Shown here: piece after piece, positions 45,596-57,184 of the stretch | Layout of the letters: every line of letters starts with the position of its first letter | Numbering within the stretch: the first letter of the stretch is position 1 | Source of the DNA: Eulemur rufifrons | Taxonomy: Eukaryota; Chordata; Mammalia; Primates; Lemuridae | Reading direction: 5' to 3' | DNA: 64,000 bases | Assembly (NCBI RefSeq): GCF_041146395.1 | Contig: NC_090999.1 | Span: 69,135,001 to 69,199,000, forward strand | Position numbers and translations under genes: made by a program | Notes under the pieces: generated by a model | Database searches by the model: none | The model's input: the letters and a program-made list of their open reading frames with translations, nothing else | What the model was told of the DNA's origin: nothing

Positions 45596-48220
45596 CCCAC
45601 CAGAAAATACTTTCATATGATGGGGTCTACTCAAAATAGTTTTAATGTTTAGAATATAAATAACAAATTTAAATATTTTGTTTATGTGTGCTTTTAAAAA
45701 GCATCAGAGACATATTATAAAAAACATTGTGAAAATTAGTTAATGACACTAAAAATTAGAGTATATTTTTCACTATTTTGGGAGAGCAGAGAATTGGAAT
45801 TGACTTCAAGGTTTCAGCTAAGCAATGATATATACTCAAATTTAAAATTTTCTCTTTTTATATCCTTTATTTAATACCCAGGATAATAATATCATGAAGA
45901 TATATTTCCATGCTAAGAGTAAGTGATAGAGGTCTAAATAAAGTAAACATGATTACTATGTACATAATTAGGGCTTTTGTTCCACAGGCATCTCTCTGTC
46001 ATACTCACACCCACCCAAGTGGTACATTGATATATTACTGGGCTACTTTGGGAAAAGTTCAATTCTAATATTTTTAAAACATACTTCAAAAGAAAACATT
46101 TGTGTCATAATAGTAGAGGAGGGAGTTATTTTTTTTTCCAGCCTAGAGTGTATTGGTTGAGAAGTCTTCTGAACTATATAAAGTAGGGGACACTTTCTAA
46201 CACTGTCTCTGGAATTTTGTAGACCACAGATTTTAAAGATATTTAGATCAGTATAGAATCAAAAGCATATTAAACATGGTCCTTCTAGGTAAACTTGTTA
46301 TTGCTCAATAATTCAGTGGCTTCATAAAATGTCATTTAATATATAGAAAAAAATTTATTCCCAAAGTCCAAAAATATAACATAGTCACTCCTTTCTTGTC
46401 TGCCCACTTTCCTTAGATTTTAGTGATTCCATTCCTTTGCAAGACTTCAGAAAGCAATAATGAACTAGAGAATCTTTTCATAATCTGATAAAAATTACTA
46501 GTTCTCTGTTGGAAAGGTGTATATACACTATATTATGTATTGTTTACCATTTCAGGTCTCTCAAGGATCTTCTAAAATCATGGCTTTAAAGATTTCAGAG
46601 TCATATGTAAATAACTAAAAATTCTATATTTTTAATCCCAAACCCAATGCCTATGTAGACAACCTAAAGCCACTTAACTATGACATGTCTAGAGTGAAAT
46701 TCTTTATCTCTACTCACACTCATGTATACCAGTTCGTTTCCAATTTTAGTGAATGACAAGTACTATCCACTTAGTTTTATAATCCCCAAATCATGAGACT
46801 TATACAAGTTATATATGACTTGTTCCGTTATCCCATTAAGCATTTATTCTCTCCTATCTGACCTTCCCCTTCCCTTTCTTTATACCTTACCTATTTTCAG
46901 GTAGCACTTACAGCATCTTCTAGAATCAGTGCAGTATAAAAATGATTAATTAATTAGAATAAAAAAACAAACAAGATTAAGAAAAGCAGAAGAATATATC
47001 TTAAAGGACAACTGAGCTTAATTACAGTTAGGTAAAGAATTTTATCTGTAAGTTTCCTATTAACTCATGCAAACATGAAAATATTTTTAAACATGTCTTT
47101 GTCATCAGTGTTAAAGCTTGAATTGGTTACTCTTCATTTGACTCCTCCTCCTCTACATATACTGTCATGTCTGTTTTCCACCCATCTTTATCCTTTTCTA
47201 CATATTCGGAGGCCAAGACCAATAGACTGCCTCCCAGCTGGTTCTTTGTTAGGGTTAACCAATAAGAATCAGTGAAATAAGAAAGTTGAGAATTTGTAGC
47301 ACCTCTTACAAGCCCCATAACTATCTCAGAGCTATTCCTTTGGCTCTACATACATTGTGTCATGAGTTTACTTCCCATTAAGTGGCTCTTTATCCTTGGC
47401 TCTGCCTTACCATTTTCTCCTCTTTACTCCCTGATTTACAAAGGGCAGCGTAATGTCCTCCTCTGTTGCTTGTCTTTAGGTGCCTCAACATTCCTTGCTT
47501 ATTTTCAAAATGCTGCTGCATCTTTAAACAACCCTATCTTTGAAGTACCTTTATTTTATCAATCTGAATGGATTCTGTTTTATGTCAAATCCTACTTGAT
47601 ACAAAACTTAAAGAAAAATACTCTTATAGTAAATAATCCATTTAGGCAATTATGTATTTTTTACTATATACGTAACATCAAAAATATAATTAATAATGTC
47701 TTCAGATATTGTGGTTTCAAAATATAGAAATTAAAGTTCTAGCACATCATTTTGAATTTTAATCTATTAAACTTTAGTGCACACCATTAAATCTTAATTC
47801 AGTGAAAAAATTCTAGTCAGCTCACCGTGGGATGAAAAAATGATTTTAAGATTAGAATGATGTACACCCAAATTCCAGTTCTATTATAGACTAATGTTAA
47901 ATTAAGCAGAATATCCACTATTTGTGGCTCAGTTTAATCATTTGAAGAATTTTTAAGAGTCTTATAAGATTAGAGATGATAAAGAACCTACTATAACATA
48001 GTATTTGATTAGTGATAATCTCTTGAAATTTGTTACTATTCTTCTTTGCAATGATTATCTTTAATGCAGAAATCCACTCTAAAATGATACATTTTAGTCT
48101 GAAACAGATGCAGCATTTTAATGTCTGAATAGACAAATTCAGAAGTGTACAGAGGATATGTTGGTGGGGGAAGAAGAACTCAATGCTATATATGCCAAAA
48201 ATACAGATGGCACATTTTCC
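45045..48220. other. Intergenic DNA, apart from a CA microsatellite
   Basis: About 3.2 kb of largely unique sequence. The 121-codon open frame at 47362-47727 shows no domain and is AT-driven. Confidence 0.35.
45568..45595. repeat. (CA)n microsatellite
   Basis: Uninterrupted CA dinucleotide run of about 14 units, likely length-polymorphic. Confidence 0.95.
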
Positions 48221-48225
48221 ACATG

Positions 48226-48787
48226 TGATGATTAATTTTATGCGTTGACTTCATTGGGTTAAAAAATACTGAGATATCTGGTAAAACATTATTTCTGAGT
48301 ATGTCTGTGAGAGTGTTTCTGGAAGGGTTTAGCATTTGAATCTGCGAACTGAGTAATAACTGCCCTCATTAATGTGGGTAGGCATCATCTGATCAGTTGA
48401 GGATCCACCTGAATAGAACAAAAAGGCTAAGGAAGGACAAATTCACTCCTCCTGTTTTTGAGCTGGAACATCCATCTTCTCCTGACCTTGGATATCAGAG
48501 CCCCTGGTTCTCAGACCTTTGGACTCCAGGACTTACACCAGCAGTCCTCTTAGTTATCAGACCTTCAGCCTCAGACTTGGGGTTATATCATTGGTTCTAC
48601 TGGTTCTCAGCTCTTCAGACTCTGACTAAATTACACCAGTTTCCCTGGTTCTCCAATTTACAGACAGTAGATCCTGGGACTTCTCGGCTGCCATAATTGT
48701 GTGAGCCAATTTCCGTAATAATTCTCCTCTAATATACCTATATATGTCCTATTGATTCTGTTTCTCTGGACAACCCTCACTAATGCA
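48226..48787 (+). mobile_element. LTR-type element, ERVL-like
   Basis: Begins 'tgatgattaattttatgcgttgactt', passes 'attaatgtgggtaggcatcatctgatcagttgagg', and ends 'tcctattgattctgtttctctggacaaccctcactaatgca', so it has TG...CA termini over about 560 bp. This ending is very common in mammalian genomes and is assigned to old ERVL-class LTRs (MER21/MLT2-like, exact family unsure). No target duplication is clear and no coding region adjoins it. Confidence 0.55.
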
Positions 48788-48794
48788 CCATACT

Positions 48795-49480
48795 ATTGGG
48801 AAAATCCAGGGGCTTGTGTTGAATCAACAGAGATATTCTCTACAGGACTATCATCTTCCCTTCAGCACACATTTCTTTTTCAGAGCAATTGGACTAATGC
48901 TACCATAAATACTCTGATTCAGGGACTTAAGTCCTTTCTATCACACTTATTTATTTCGTAAATGTTAAACAGAAAATTCCAAGTCTTAAAGGGGAAACAG
49001 ATTCCCAAAGATTATAATAACTAAATCAATAGACTTACTCAAAGTTAAAAATAGTATCCACTCTCGGAGGGTATTAAAGTAAAACAGTCTGTGCTTATGC
49101 TTGAAGAAATTGCAATTATATAAGGAAGAAAAATCAAATTGAAAGAATTTTTATTAGCTAAGTGAAAATTTGCTGTAAAGTGTACAATAACATTATTTTA
49201 TAGGTATAATGGGTAGAGTATTGATTATGTCAGATTTCATAGCTGGGGCAGAGCTATACTCATATAATACTTTTTACTTCTTTCAACCTTACCATATATC
49301 ACTTTGTTTTATCATTTTTTGGGGCTCATCTTTCATTTTATTGGACTCTGAAAATTTTAAGAGCAGAATTGTGACTTGTATGAAGAAAACATATGGAATA
49401 ATTGCATTTGTTTAATTTCTAACTATGGAAACATCAAAATTACATATAAATAGAATTTCTGCCTGATCACAAACAATCAT
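48795..49480. other. Intergenic DNA, nothing recognised
   Basis: Short unique stretch between the LTR and an ancient L1. Confidence 0.4.
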
Positions 49481-49489
49481 AAGCAAAAA

Positions 49490-50140
49490 TTAGAAACAAG
49501 TGATAAAAAGAGGGAAAAATATGTCTAATTCTTATCAAAAGCAAGGGTATAAAATCTATAATAAATTAAAATCTCCTGCAAATTGGTAAGGAAAAGAGGA
49601 ACAGCTAATAAAAAATAGGCAAATAATATGATACAAGTCACAGAAAATGAAGTGCAAATGACTCAACATATAAAATTAAGGCTAATGTCAGTCATTACAT
49701 GTGACATACAAATTAAATTTACCCTGAGATACCATTTTTCACTTAGCAAAATGACAAAAATCTAAAAGTTGAGTATGTATAGAGGATGATTAGATAGTAT
49801 TTATAGATATTTTAGGGTACATACCTTTGACCAAGCAATTTGAGTTTAGGAAATCAGCCTAGGGATATATTTTCATGTGTGCGGCACTGTTTATATTAGT
49901 AAAAGATAGGAAACAGACTGAATCTATCAACAAGAGACTAGTAAGCTGAATTATGATATTGTCACAGGATGGAAAATAATGTCTCTATAAAAAGGGGGGA
50001 AGGAAGCTCTTTAAGCATTGTTAGGGAAGGATTTCTAATGTATATTATTAAGTGAAAAAACTGTACATAAAAAAACATAGTGTGCTATTATTTGTATAAA
50101 AACAAAGAAGGAAAATTTTAGAAACTTCTATAGGTTCATA
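49490..50140 (+). mobile_element. Ancient L1M LINE-1, ORF2 3' part
   Basis: 'gaaaatgaagtgcaaatgactcaacatataaaattaaggctaatg', 'accctgagataccatttttcacttagcaaaatgac', 'acctttgaccaagcaatttgagtttaggaaatcagcctagggata' and 'tattaagtgaaaaaactgtacataaaaaaacatagtgtgctattatttgtataaaaacaaagaagg' are in the order of L1M ORF2 and proximal 3' UTR. Not translatable. Confidence 0.8.
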
Positions 50141-50194
50141 CACAATATTATTGAGGCTTTAGATTCCAGTTGTGCTGTGGTTTAAAATATGTTC

Positions 50195-50640
50195 TTCATC
50201 ATCTAACTTCTCTCCTACTATCCAGTCTCATCTCTTTATATTTCTCAATTTGTAATTCTAACACTCTGCACTGAGAATATTTTCTGATATCTGAAATTGC
50301 TCTCTTTTGCTTTCTAAATTCTCTGGGTACCTATTCTTCTCCTTAGGACACTTGCCCCTATACCTCACCTCTGTAACCATCACTTATCTTTCAGGTCTCA
50401 GGTTAGGTGCCACGTCCATAGAGGAATGTTTCTTGATTCCCAAATCCATGTTAGGTATCACTTTTATGTTTTTCTAGTGACAACGCACTGCCCCTATCAT
50501 TAGTGTATTATATTGTTCATTTTCTCTGTCTGCCACTTACCTGTAAGTTCTATAAAAGCAGAGAACATTATGGTCTTGTTAAACATCATACCTAAGCCCC
50601 TGGAACACTGTAGATAATCACCACATTTTGAATAATGCTG
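50195..50640 (+). mobile_element. LINE-2 3' fragment
   Basis: 'ccatcacttatctttcaggtctcaggttaggtgccacgtccatagaggaatgtttcttgattccc', 'cttacctgtaagttctataaaagcagagaacattatgg' and 'cctaagcccctggaacactgtagataa' match the L2 consensus order. Confidence 0.75.
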
Positions 50641-50809
50641 ATATAAAGAAATTTTCAGATACATCTCTTATGTATGTGGTGACTTAGTACACCTATTCCC
50701 GAAAGGAATTCATGAAAGAAATATTCCTGAAAGAAAAGTGTTCATAGACACTGCTAATAGAAATGTGAATTGTTATCGCCTTTCACAAAAATAATATGGG
50801 ACAATATAT

Positions 50810-50880
50810 ATGTGCACACACACAAATACACATATATATTAATGTGTATATATATATATATAATATGTGTATATATATTC
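50810..50880. repeat. TA/CA microsatellite
   Basis: Alternating CA, CATA and TATA units with a palindromic TA core, arising inside the ancient L1M. Confidence 0.9.
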
Positions 50881-50991
50881 TCAATGTAGTGAATTTACGT
50901 ACTAAAATAAAGCCACCAGTAGGTGATGTTGTGAGTAAAAAGTTGTTTACTACAGCACTGCCTTCAATGACAAAAAGCAAACAAAAATGTA

Positions 50992-51247
50992 AAACAAATA
51001 AGCACCACATGTACTCGCCATCAGATTGGTTTCACTGATCATCACCTAAGAGCACATTTAGGAATAACATTAATAGGGTGTCGGGCAGATGTGGGGGCGG
51101 GGGATGGGAGTATACATACATAATAAGTGCGATGTGCACCGTCTAGGGGATGGACGTGCTTGAAGCTCTGATTCGGGGTGGAGGAGGGGAAAGGGCAATA
51201 TATGTAACCTAAACTTCTGTACCCCCATAATATGCTGAAATAAAAAA
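50992..51247 (+). mobile_element. Very short young LINE-1 3' end
   Basis: Keeps only the last codons of ORF2 (HHMYSP motif, stop at about 51036) and a full 3' UTR. The 3' UTR has a G-rich tract (51091-51108) and the canonical end 'gtaacctaaacttctgtacccccataatatgctgaaataaaaaaa'. About 255 bp, extreme 5' truncation. It serves as the local reference for the normal young L1 terminus. Confidence 0.9.
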
Positions 51248-51699
51248 AGGTGGAATGCCTGTTAATAGAGTAATTGTTTAATAAATTGTCATGAAATATC
51301 ACCAGCCATTAACAAAAATTTGTCAGAGCTATTCCACTGTATTTGAAAGTATTTCACAAAATATTGAGTAAGAAAAGCAAGTTTCATAGTGTGTGTATTG
51401 GATAGCCACAGAGAAGAATAAGAACAAATATTTTCTAGGTTGACAATTTGAGTTAATTGGTTAACTGAAGAACATTGGTAAGGATAGAGGTTGGAAGGCG
51501 AGGAACCAATTAATAATGAAAAGAAGGAGACTGTCCCCCAAGGAGTATGTATAATATAATCATTTATCCCCTGGTCATAAATATTTTTGTGCATTCTTTT
51601 ATGTATATAAAAACATTTTAAAATAAATATCCAATCTAGTCTCCTGAATGTGTGCTAGCCATATGAAGAAATATTATCACAGGAACATAATTTCCAAGG

Positions 51700-52430
51700 C
51701 TGGGAATCACCTGAAGTTCAAGTGGGTCCTTGGCTTTGTACAAGAAAGAATTCAGGAGTGAACCAGCAGTATAAAGAAAAGTGAGTTTTAGTCAAGAAGT
51801 ATAGAAAATCTACTCCACAGACAAGAGTAGAGGCTAGTTCTTCCTGTGGAGGAGAACCAGCCCCCATGGATTCTTTAGTCCCTCTATTTAAGCAAGGGCT
51901 TAACTATAGGCAAAACAAGGGGAGGAATATTCACGTTATTTCTTGGAAAAGAGTGGTGTTTTCTGGAATTAGGGCAATGCCCTCCTTTCGACTAAATATG
52001 GTCAAACAGGAAGTGTCATGGCATCAGGTGCATGATGGCAGTGGGAGGTTTCCTTAGAAACTTTTATGGTAACGAAGTATATAATGAAGCTGCAAGGTCA
52101 AGAAGTGGTCAATTTCTCTGCCATCTTGGTTCTAACTGGTTGGAAATTGTCCCGTCCCCATCTTGTTTTGATTAGGGTAGTTTGAAACTTCCTGACTCAG
52201 TTAAGCCATGCCTGCACAATTAACAATGTCTGAAACAATGCCTAAAGCAATGCCTGAAGCAGTGCCTGACAGTTCCGTTTCAATACCTAAGTATGTACAT
52301 AGGCTTAGTAACTAACATATTTGGTCCTGATTGTCCCAAGAAAGACTAAGCAATGACCACTGATGTTTGTCTTCCAAAATTTTCATGGGCAGGACAAAAT
52401 TTCAGTCCTACTCAGGACCCTTTATAGTAT
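51700..52430 (-). mobile_element. LTR of an ERV1-type endogenous retrovirus (solo or fragment)
   Basis: 'gtacaagaaagaattcaggagtgaaccagcagtataaagaaaagtgagttttagtcaagaagtatagaaaatctactccacagac' is the complement of a gammaretroviral-type LTR region around the polyadenylation site and R/U5 ('aagaattc' and 'gagtttta' hallmarks). The remainder, rich in short open frames, ends in 'tttcagtcctactcagga'. Exact ends and family are uncertain. No gag, pol or env next to it. Confidence 0.55.
52225..52272. repeat. 12-bp tandem repeat, 4 copies, inside the LTR
   Basis: AATGTCTGAAAC, AATGCCTAAAGC, AATGCCTGAAGC and AGTGCCTGACAG stand head-to-tail with a strict 12-bp period. Confidence 0.9.
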
Positions 52431-52434
52431 CCAG

Positions 52435-52975
52435 TAAATCCAGACATGACTGAAGATATCAAAGATGTGCAGGTAGCTTGATGACACTCATTGGCATGGT
52501 GCTTAGCTTGGATAGAAAGGGGAAATGGAGAGGAAACAGAAAACTGGAGGGCTAAGCAAATGTATCTATTTTGAGCGCTATAAGTGAGGCTTAACTAAAA
52601 AGGAAAAAGACAACTTTTTAGAATGGGGGGCTCTTAAAGATCAAATATAAGTGGCAAAAGAAATATTGGACTGTAACCTATTTTGTATTGTGTTATTTGC
52701 ATAAAGCATTTTTAAAAATATATAGGTACTAATTTCGTACCCATACTCAATATACTGGTTTATTACTGGTAACATTTAAAACCAGATATTAATTTGCATG
52801 TCCATATAAAATACAAATATAGTTTGATTTGTTTTAATAGAGGATAGAAGCAAATTTATGAGACACAATATAAGAAAGTGAATTATGCTGAGTTGGCAAA
52901 AAGTGTTATAAATGACTTTATAGAAGACACAATATTTGAGCAGGACATTGTGGTAAATAAGAGTAGGGAAAATAC
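52435..52975. other. Intergenic DNA, nothing recognised
   Basis: Apparently unique sequence after the LTR. Confidence 0.4.
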
Positions 52976-52979
52976 AGGG

Positions 52980-53115
52980 TTGAATACACATGTCCTTACA
53001 CATGGGTAACATAAAGGCAAGGATCACATCAGTTTTATACTTTACCTTATATCTCCAATATCTCCAAATAACCACTTTCAAGAAATGCTTGTTGAATAAA
53101 TAATTGAATGAATGA
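52980..53115 (+). mobile_element. Possible LINE-2 3' end
   Basis: 'ggcaaggatcacatcagttttatactttaccttatatctccaatatctcc...gaaatgcttgttgaataaataattgaatgaatga' follows the L2 terminal pattern, diverged. Confidence 0.5.
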
Positions 53116-53339
53116 CAGCACAGACATTAGAGTAATTCACAACATAGTATTTCGCCAGGTCAGAGAAATCATTAGCAGATATTGCTTGTTATAAGAATGA
53201 ATAAAATAAGAAGAGAAGACTTAATAACAAAACATGCTTAGCCTCTTTTTACAACCTCCTTACTAATCTCTTTTAGCCAAAACTGATATATGGAGGTATA
53301 TCAAGAAAGACTAGAAAAGAAGTCTGGGGCTGTTCAAAG

Positions 53340-53620
53340 GCTACAGATGCCATGCTAAGAAGTTCACTTCATCCGTTAGGAAGATAAGGGAGATGCGACG
53401 GAACTTTTAAAATATGGGATTGCTATCAGACTTACTATTTCAGAAAAATAAGTGGAAGCCATTAGGAGGATCTATTAGGGAGTACAGGTGGCAAAAAGAC
53501 TGTATCAATTATTGAGATAATACAGAAGTATTATCAGGGAGTCAATGGTGGAATTAGGAAGGACTGATAGATTTGAGGAATATCTTAGAATCATGTAAAA
53601 TGGATATAACAAAGGAGGAG
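53340..53620 (+). repeat. Ancient interspersed repeat, same unnamed family
   Basis: 'ggaagccattaggaggatctattaggg', 'gtatcaattattgagataatacagaagtattatcagggagtcaatggtggaattaggaag' and 'atagatttgaggaatatctta' parallel the family's 'gttaggaggctattgcaataatccaggcgagagatgatggtgg' segment. Confidence 0.45.
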
Positions 53621-53624
53621 TAAT

Positions 53625-56275
53625 TTTGATTATCATTATTATCCATTTTCTTTCTTTGTAGATAACTTTTAAATTCTATCAAGACATTCCAGGTGCTTAT
53701 GACTAAAAGCAAATTGAAATACTGGGCTAGATTTTAAGTGAAAGGTATGTGCTAAAAAGACAGATTTAAAGTTATGAAGAAAGTAATTGATAGTTTCAAT
53801 TATAGAAAAGGATAAGATCACCCAAGGTGAACAAGTTTGAACAGGCAAAGGTCAAGGAGCAAAGAAAGTAATTTGAACTCCCAGGCAGGTTGCTTTAGAA
53901 ATTTCTATTTATAGTTCATTGGGGTTCTATCATGTTATTTTATTTATTTTACTCTTAGAAAAGAAATATATCTCTTTATCTATTTACCTATCTCTCTATA
54001 TATTTTATGTAATTTAATAGATAGTCAGAAAAGACATCCTATAGCCTATCCAGCTCTTAAATAGAAAAATAAATTCCTCCATAGGCCACAATTATTGCCC
54101 CCATTGCTCTGATCTGTCCTTGCTGTCTTGTGACTTGCCTCTGGTTGACCAATATTTAACTACAAACTTCCACAATTTACAATCTTACAAAAGCATAGAT
54201 TGAAATAAAAAGACTAAAGTATATGTTTCACCAGTAAGCATATTGGGATACAGATTGTCACATAATTATCCACAGTTTTAGAACTTTAAGACTTTTAAAA
54301 TTTATTTTGAGCCATTTGTAATATATGGTGAAATTTTTTTTTATAATTATTTAACTTACTTTTAGGTAAATGCCTCATTAAGAAGCTTTGCAGATGTGGA
54401 ACAGAAGTATACATTCTATGCTCTACTGACTTTTTAGCTTCCTTGTACTTTTTCTTCTCATTTAGTACAAGGTAGGCAGTGAAAAGGGAACATCCTGCAT
54501 TCTGAAGAATTAATTTCAATATAGCTGAAGAGAAAAGGAAGCACAAAAGATGTCATTACTCTTGGAGAATACTTACTACATGGCCCTTGGCCTAAATATA
54601 AAGAGGGAGTGATATATCAACTTCTCACATATGTATCCCTGCCAGTTCCTCTTATCTAGACTAGGTCTAGTCTTAATGGGCTTTTCCATGGCAGTGATCA
54701 TGAAATGGCTTAAAGTTCTAAGTAAGAGGATTGCAAAATGACATTATAAGCTGTATGGCATGTTTTCTATACCTTTTACTGCATTGTATTTCCTTAAGTC
54801 TCAATTAAAATTTTTATTTTGAATTAAATTTTACCTAAGTTTTAATTGAAATCCTTGGTTTTGTCAGGTTGCAATCACCTGAAACATATTCATCCATCCC
54901 GGTACTTTCACCCTGTACTAGGATTCAAATCTTTTTCTAGTAAAACGCAAGTAGCTAGATTTGTGTAATTAACACAATCTTGAAGCCTGGTCTTTTAACA
55001 GGAAAACCGAACCTAATCTTTAAAAGTACAATTAATTGATAATATTTTGCACTCTTCTATATTATTGTGCTTTTACTATTTATTTTTGTTATCATTTCTT
55101 AATTACCCATATCTTTATGTTTTTTTAGATGTTACTGATTCTTTTCATTTCCTTCCCCTCACTGACTTATGAATTTGGGAGTTCCACAATTTTTTTTCAG
55201 TGGCACTAGTATTTATTTTCTAATTTAATATGGATTCTTTAGAAGACAACATTGGAGGCAAAGGTTTCAGGTTTATATGCTAATGCTATTGGTGAATACA
55301 ATCCCAGGGATGCAGGAATAAGGGAAAAAAGGAACAATACAGGGAAGGAGGGAGTGTATGGTTGCGCTGGCCACAGCTCCTTGACAAGTGGTGGAAGGGA
55401 GAATGTATCCTTACCTTGCTTTTTTTGTCAGAGTTTGTTCCATAGGGTGTCAACTCACCAGCAGTTCTGAGCTGACCATATGTGATGCTATGATGGCCTC
55501 AAGGTGGTGCTCGAGAAGGCAGCCGGGGTGCAAGGCAAAACACTAGGACCAGATATAGTAGCTACCTGGAGCTGTTAGTGCAGTGTTCCTTCTTCCCCAA
55601 TCTCTATATCCCAGTACTCCCACACAATCAGCGAGTAGCAGCAGCTGCAGCAAACTGGCTCCACTTCCCTAAACCATTGTCCAGACGTCTTTGGCATGAA
55701 AACAAGGTGAGTAGGTACACCAGCCTAGTGTGTTGCTGAAACAAATTGTTTAATTTTCCCGTTCTAAATCATCCTACTTCACCAGTTTCACATTTAAATT
55801 AAATACTCTGAACACAACACAAAAATCTTTAACTTTTCCAAAACCTTCTTCCTTATTAATAAAATATTTAGAATGTTTTTATTTCCCCACTCTTTCTCCC
55901 CACACTCACCTCTCCAACTCCAGTGTCTTTAGGGGATCAGGATTTTTTCCCAGTGTCTCTCTTGTTTGTCTGTACTTGTATTATAATTCCAAGTCACATG
56001 ATTATCATGTATTTAATGTAACCATGTGTAACCTAAAATTAATTTATCAGTTTGCTTCCTACTTCTACATTTCCTATATTCTTTTTCAAATTGTATTTGT
56101 TTGAATCACTTTCCTCAAATTGTTATACACAGGTGTATACTCCCTGTGTTGTTTCCTTTGTACCATCTGCATCTCAGGGAAATTTTTCAAATAAAGAGTC
56201 CACTGTATTTTGATAGAATTTTTCCTTTATTATTTTTCCTTTATCTTTCTTATTCTTCTTCTAGAACTTCAATTT
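53625..56275. other. Intergenic DNA, nothing recognised
   Basis: Includes a GC-richer stretch at 55240-55720 with a GCAGCAGCTGCAGC patch near 55636. It has no protein-like frame, CpG cluster or recognised repeat. Confidence 0.35.
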
Positions 56276-56279
56276 TTCA

Positions 56280-57180
56280 CAGATGAGCTCCCTTGGATTT
56301 AGCTTCTAAACTTAGGCGTCCAACTTTTTTCATTTCCTTTTCATAGCATGAGTGGCAAATGGAGTAGAATGCTTACGGTAGGTCCTTCACAGGTGACTCC
56401 ACGCTTGTGAGGAATCAATGTCTCAGCACTTCTGTACCTCATCAACTGCTCAACAACCTGACAAAGTCCAGCAGTCGGGAAATTTGGCTCTAAAACTGTT
56501 CACTGATGGTTTTTGCTTTTTTCATATTTCTTCCACCTTAGTAACATTTCTTCCTCAACAGTGATCTTTGTCTCTTTGTTTGTTGAGTGATTTAACTTAG
56601 AAGCCATGTTTTCTGATTCCAGAAGGTTTTTTTCTTTTTCTTTCTTTTTTTTTTTTTTGAAAAGGAGTGACTCTAAGTGCCTCTACTTTAACATTTTTAA
56701 TATTTTTCTTTAAATTCTCCTCTGGTTCCTTCATCAGTTCTGCCTTGGCAGACTCCACTTGTTCTGGGTTCTTGGCTTGGTCTTCAGACCTCAAGTTACT
56801 TGCATTAGGATTGTACTTTTCCTTTCATTATTCACAATTTGGGGTACCCATAGCACTCATTCAAGTCAGACTGTTGGGGTCTTTCAAGCAGTGGCATGTC
56901 AACAAGCAGAGAGAGCCACATGTTTTCATTCCAGTTGGTCAGAGGTAAATGACTAGGCAAACTTTGAGCTCTCTGTTGGGGCATAGAGAGAAGCTTTTCC
57001 ACCTATCACGTCTTCCAAGATGAAGTCAGCACATAGACTCTCCCAGTCACATGGACCAGTTGACTCCAGAGTTTATTCCTCCTGAAAGTCTACCAGACCT
57101 GGATGGCTAAGTAGGCCTTTGTTATCAACATGTGCAGTAAGGTGCATGCCACAATCTGCAGCCCCTTAAAAAAGCTTAAA
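56280..57180 (-). pseudogene. Possible processed-pseudogene remnant, gene not identified
   Basis: On the minus strand, 56794-56660 encodes a charged, protein-like stretch (RSEDQAKNPEQVESAKAELM, then Glu/Lys-rich). It is followed by an A-rich run (plus-strand T-run 56628-56659), which reads as Lys codons or as a poly(A). Past the run, another frame continues protein-like from about 56620 to 56497 (ETKITVEEEMLLRWKKYEK). The upstream part has stops and shifts. Charged composition and intronless layout suggest a degraded retrocopy. I do not recognise the parent. The A-run could mark the retrocopy end, in which case the left part is separate. Chance coding appearance is possible. Confidence 0.35.
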
Positions 57181-57184
57181 ATAC

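Larger units (their letters stand above)
50735..51610 (+). mobile_element. Ancient L1M, interrupted by a young L1
   Basis: The left part is 'gttcatagacactgctaatagaaatgtgaattgttatcgcctttcac' at 50738 and 'gttgtttactacagcactgccttcaatgacaaaaagc' at about 50943. The right part, from about 51250, is 'gaatgcctgttaatagagtaattgtttaataaattgtcatgaaatatcaccagccattaac'. Both fit consecutive L1M ORF2 sequence. They are split by the young L1 at 50992-51247 and by a TA/CA repeat at 50810-50880. Confidence 0.7.

Noticed and set aside
47362..47727. 121-codon open frame as a small gene
   Set aside because: No domain, no upstream or splice context, and a composition expected from AT-rich DNA. No orthology can be judged here.
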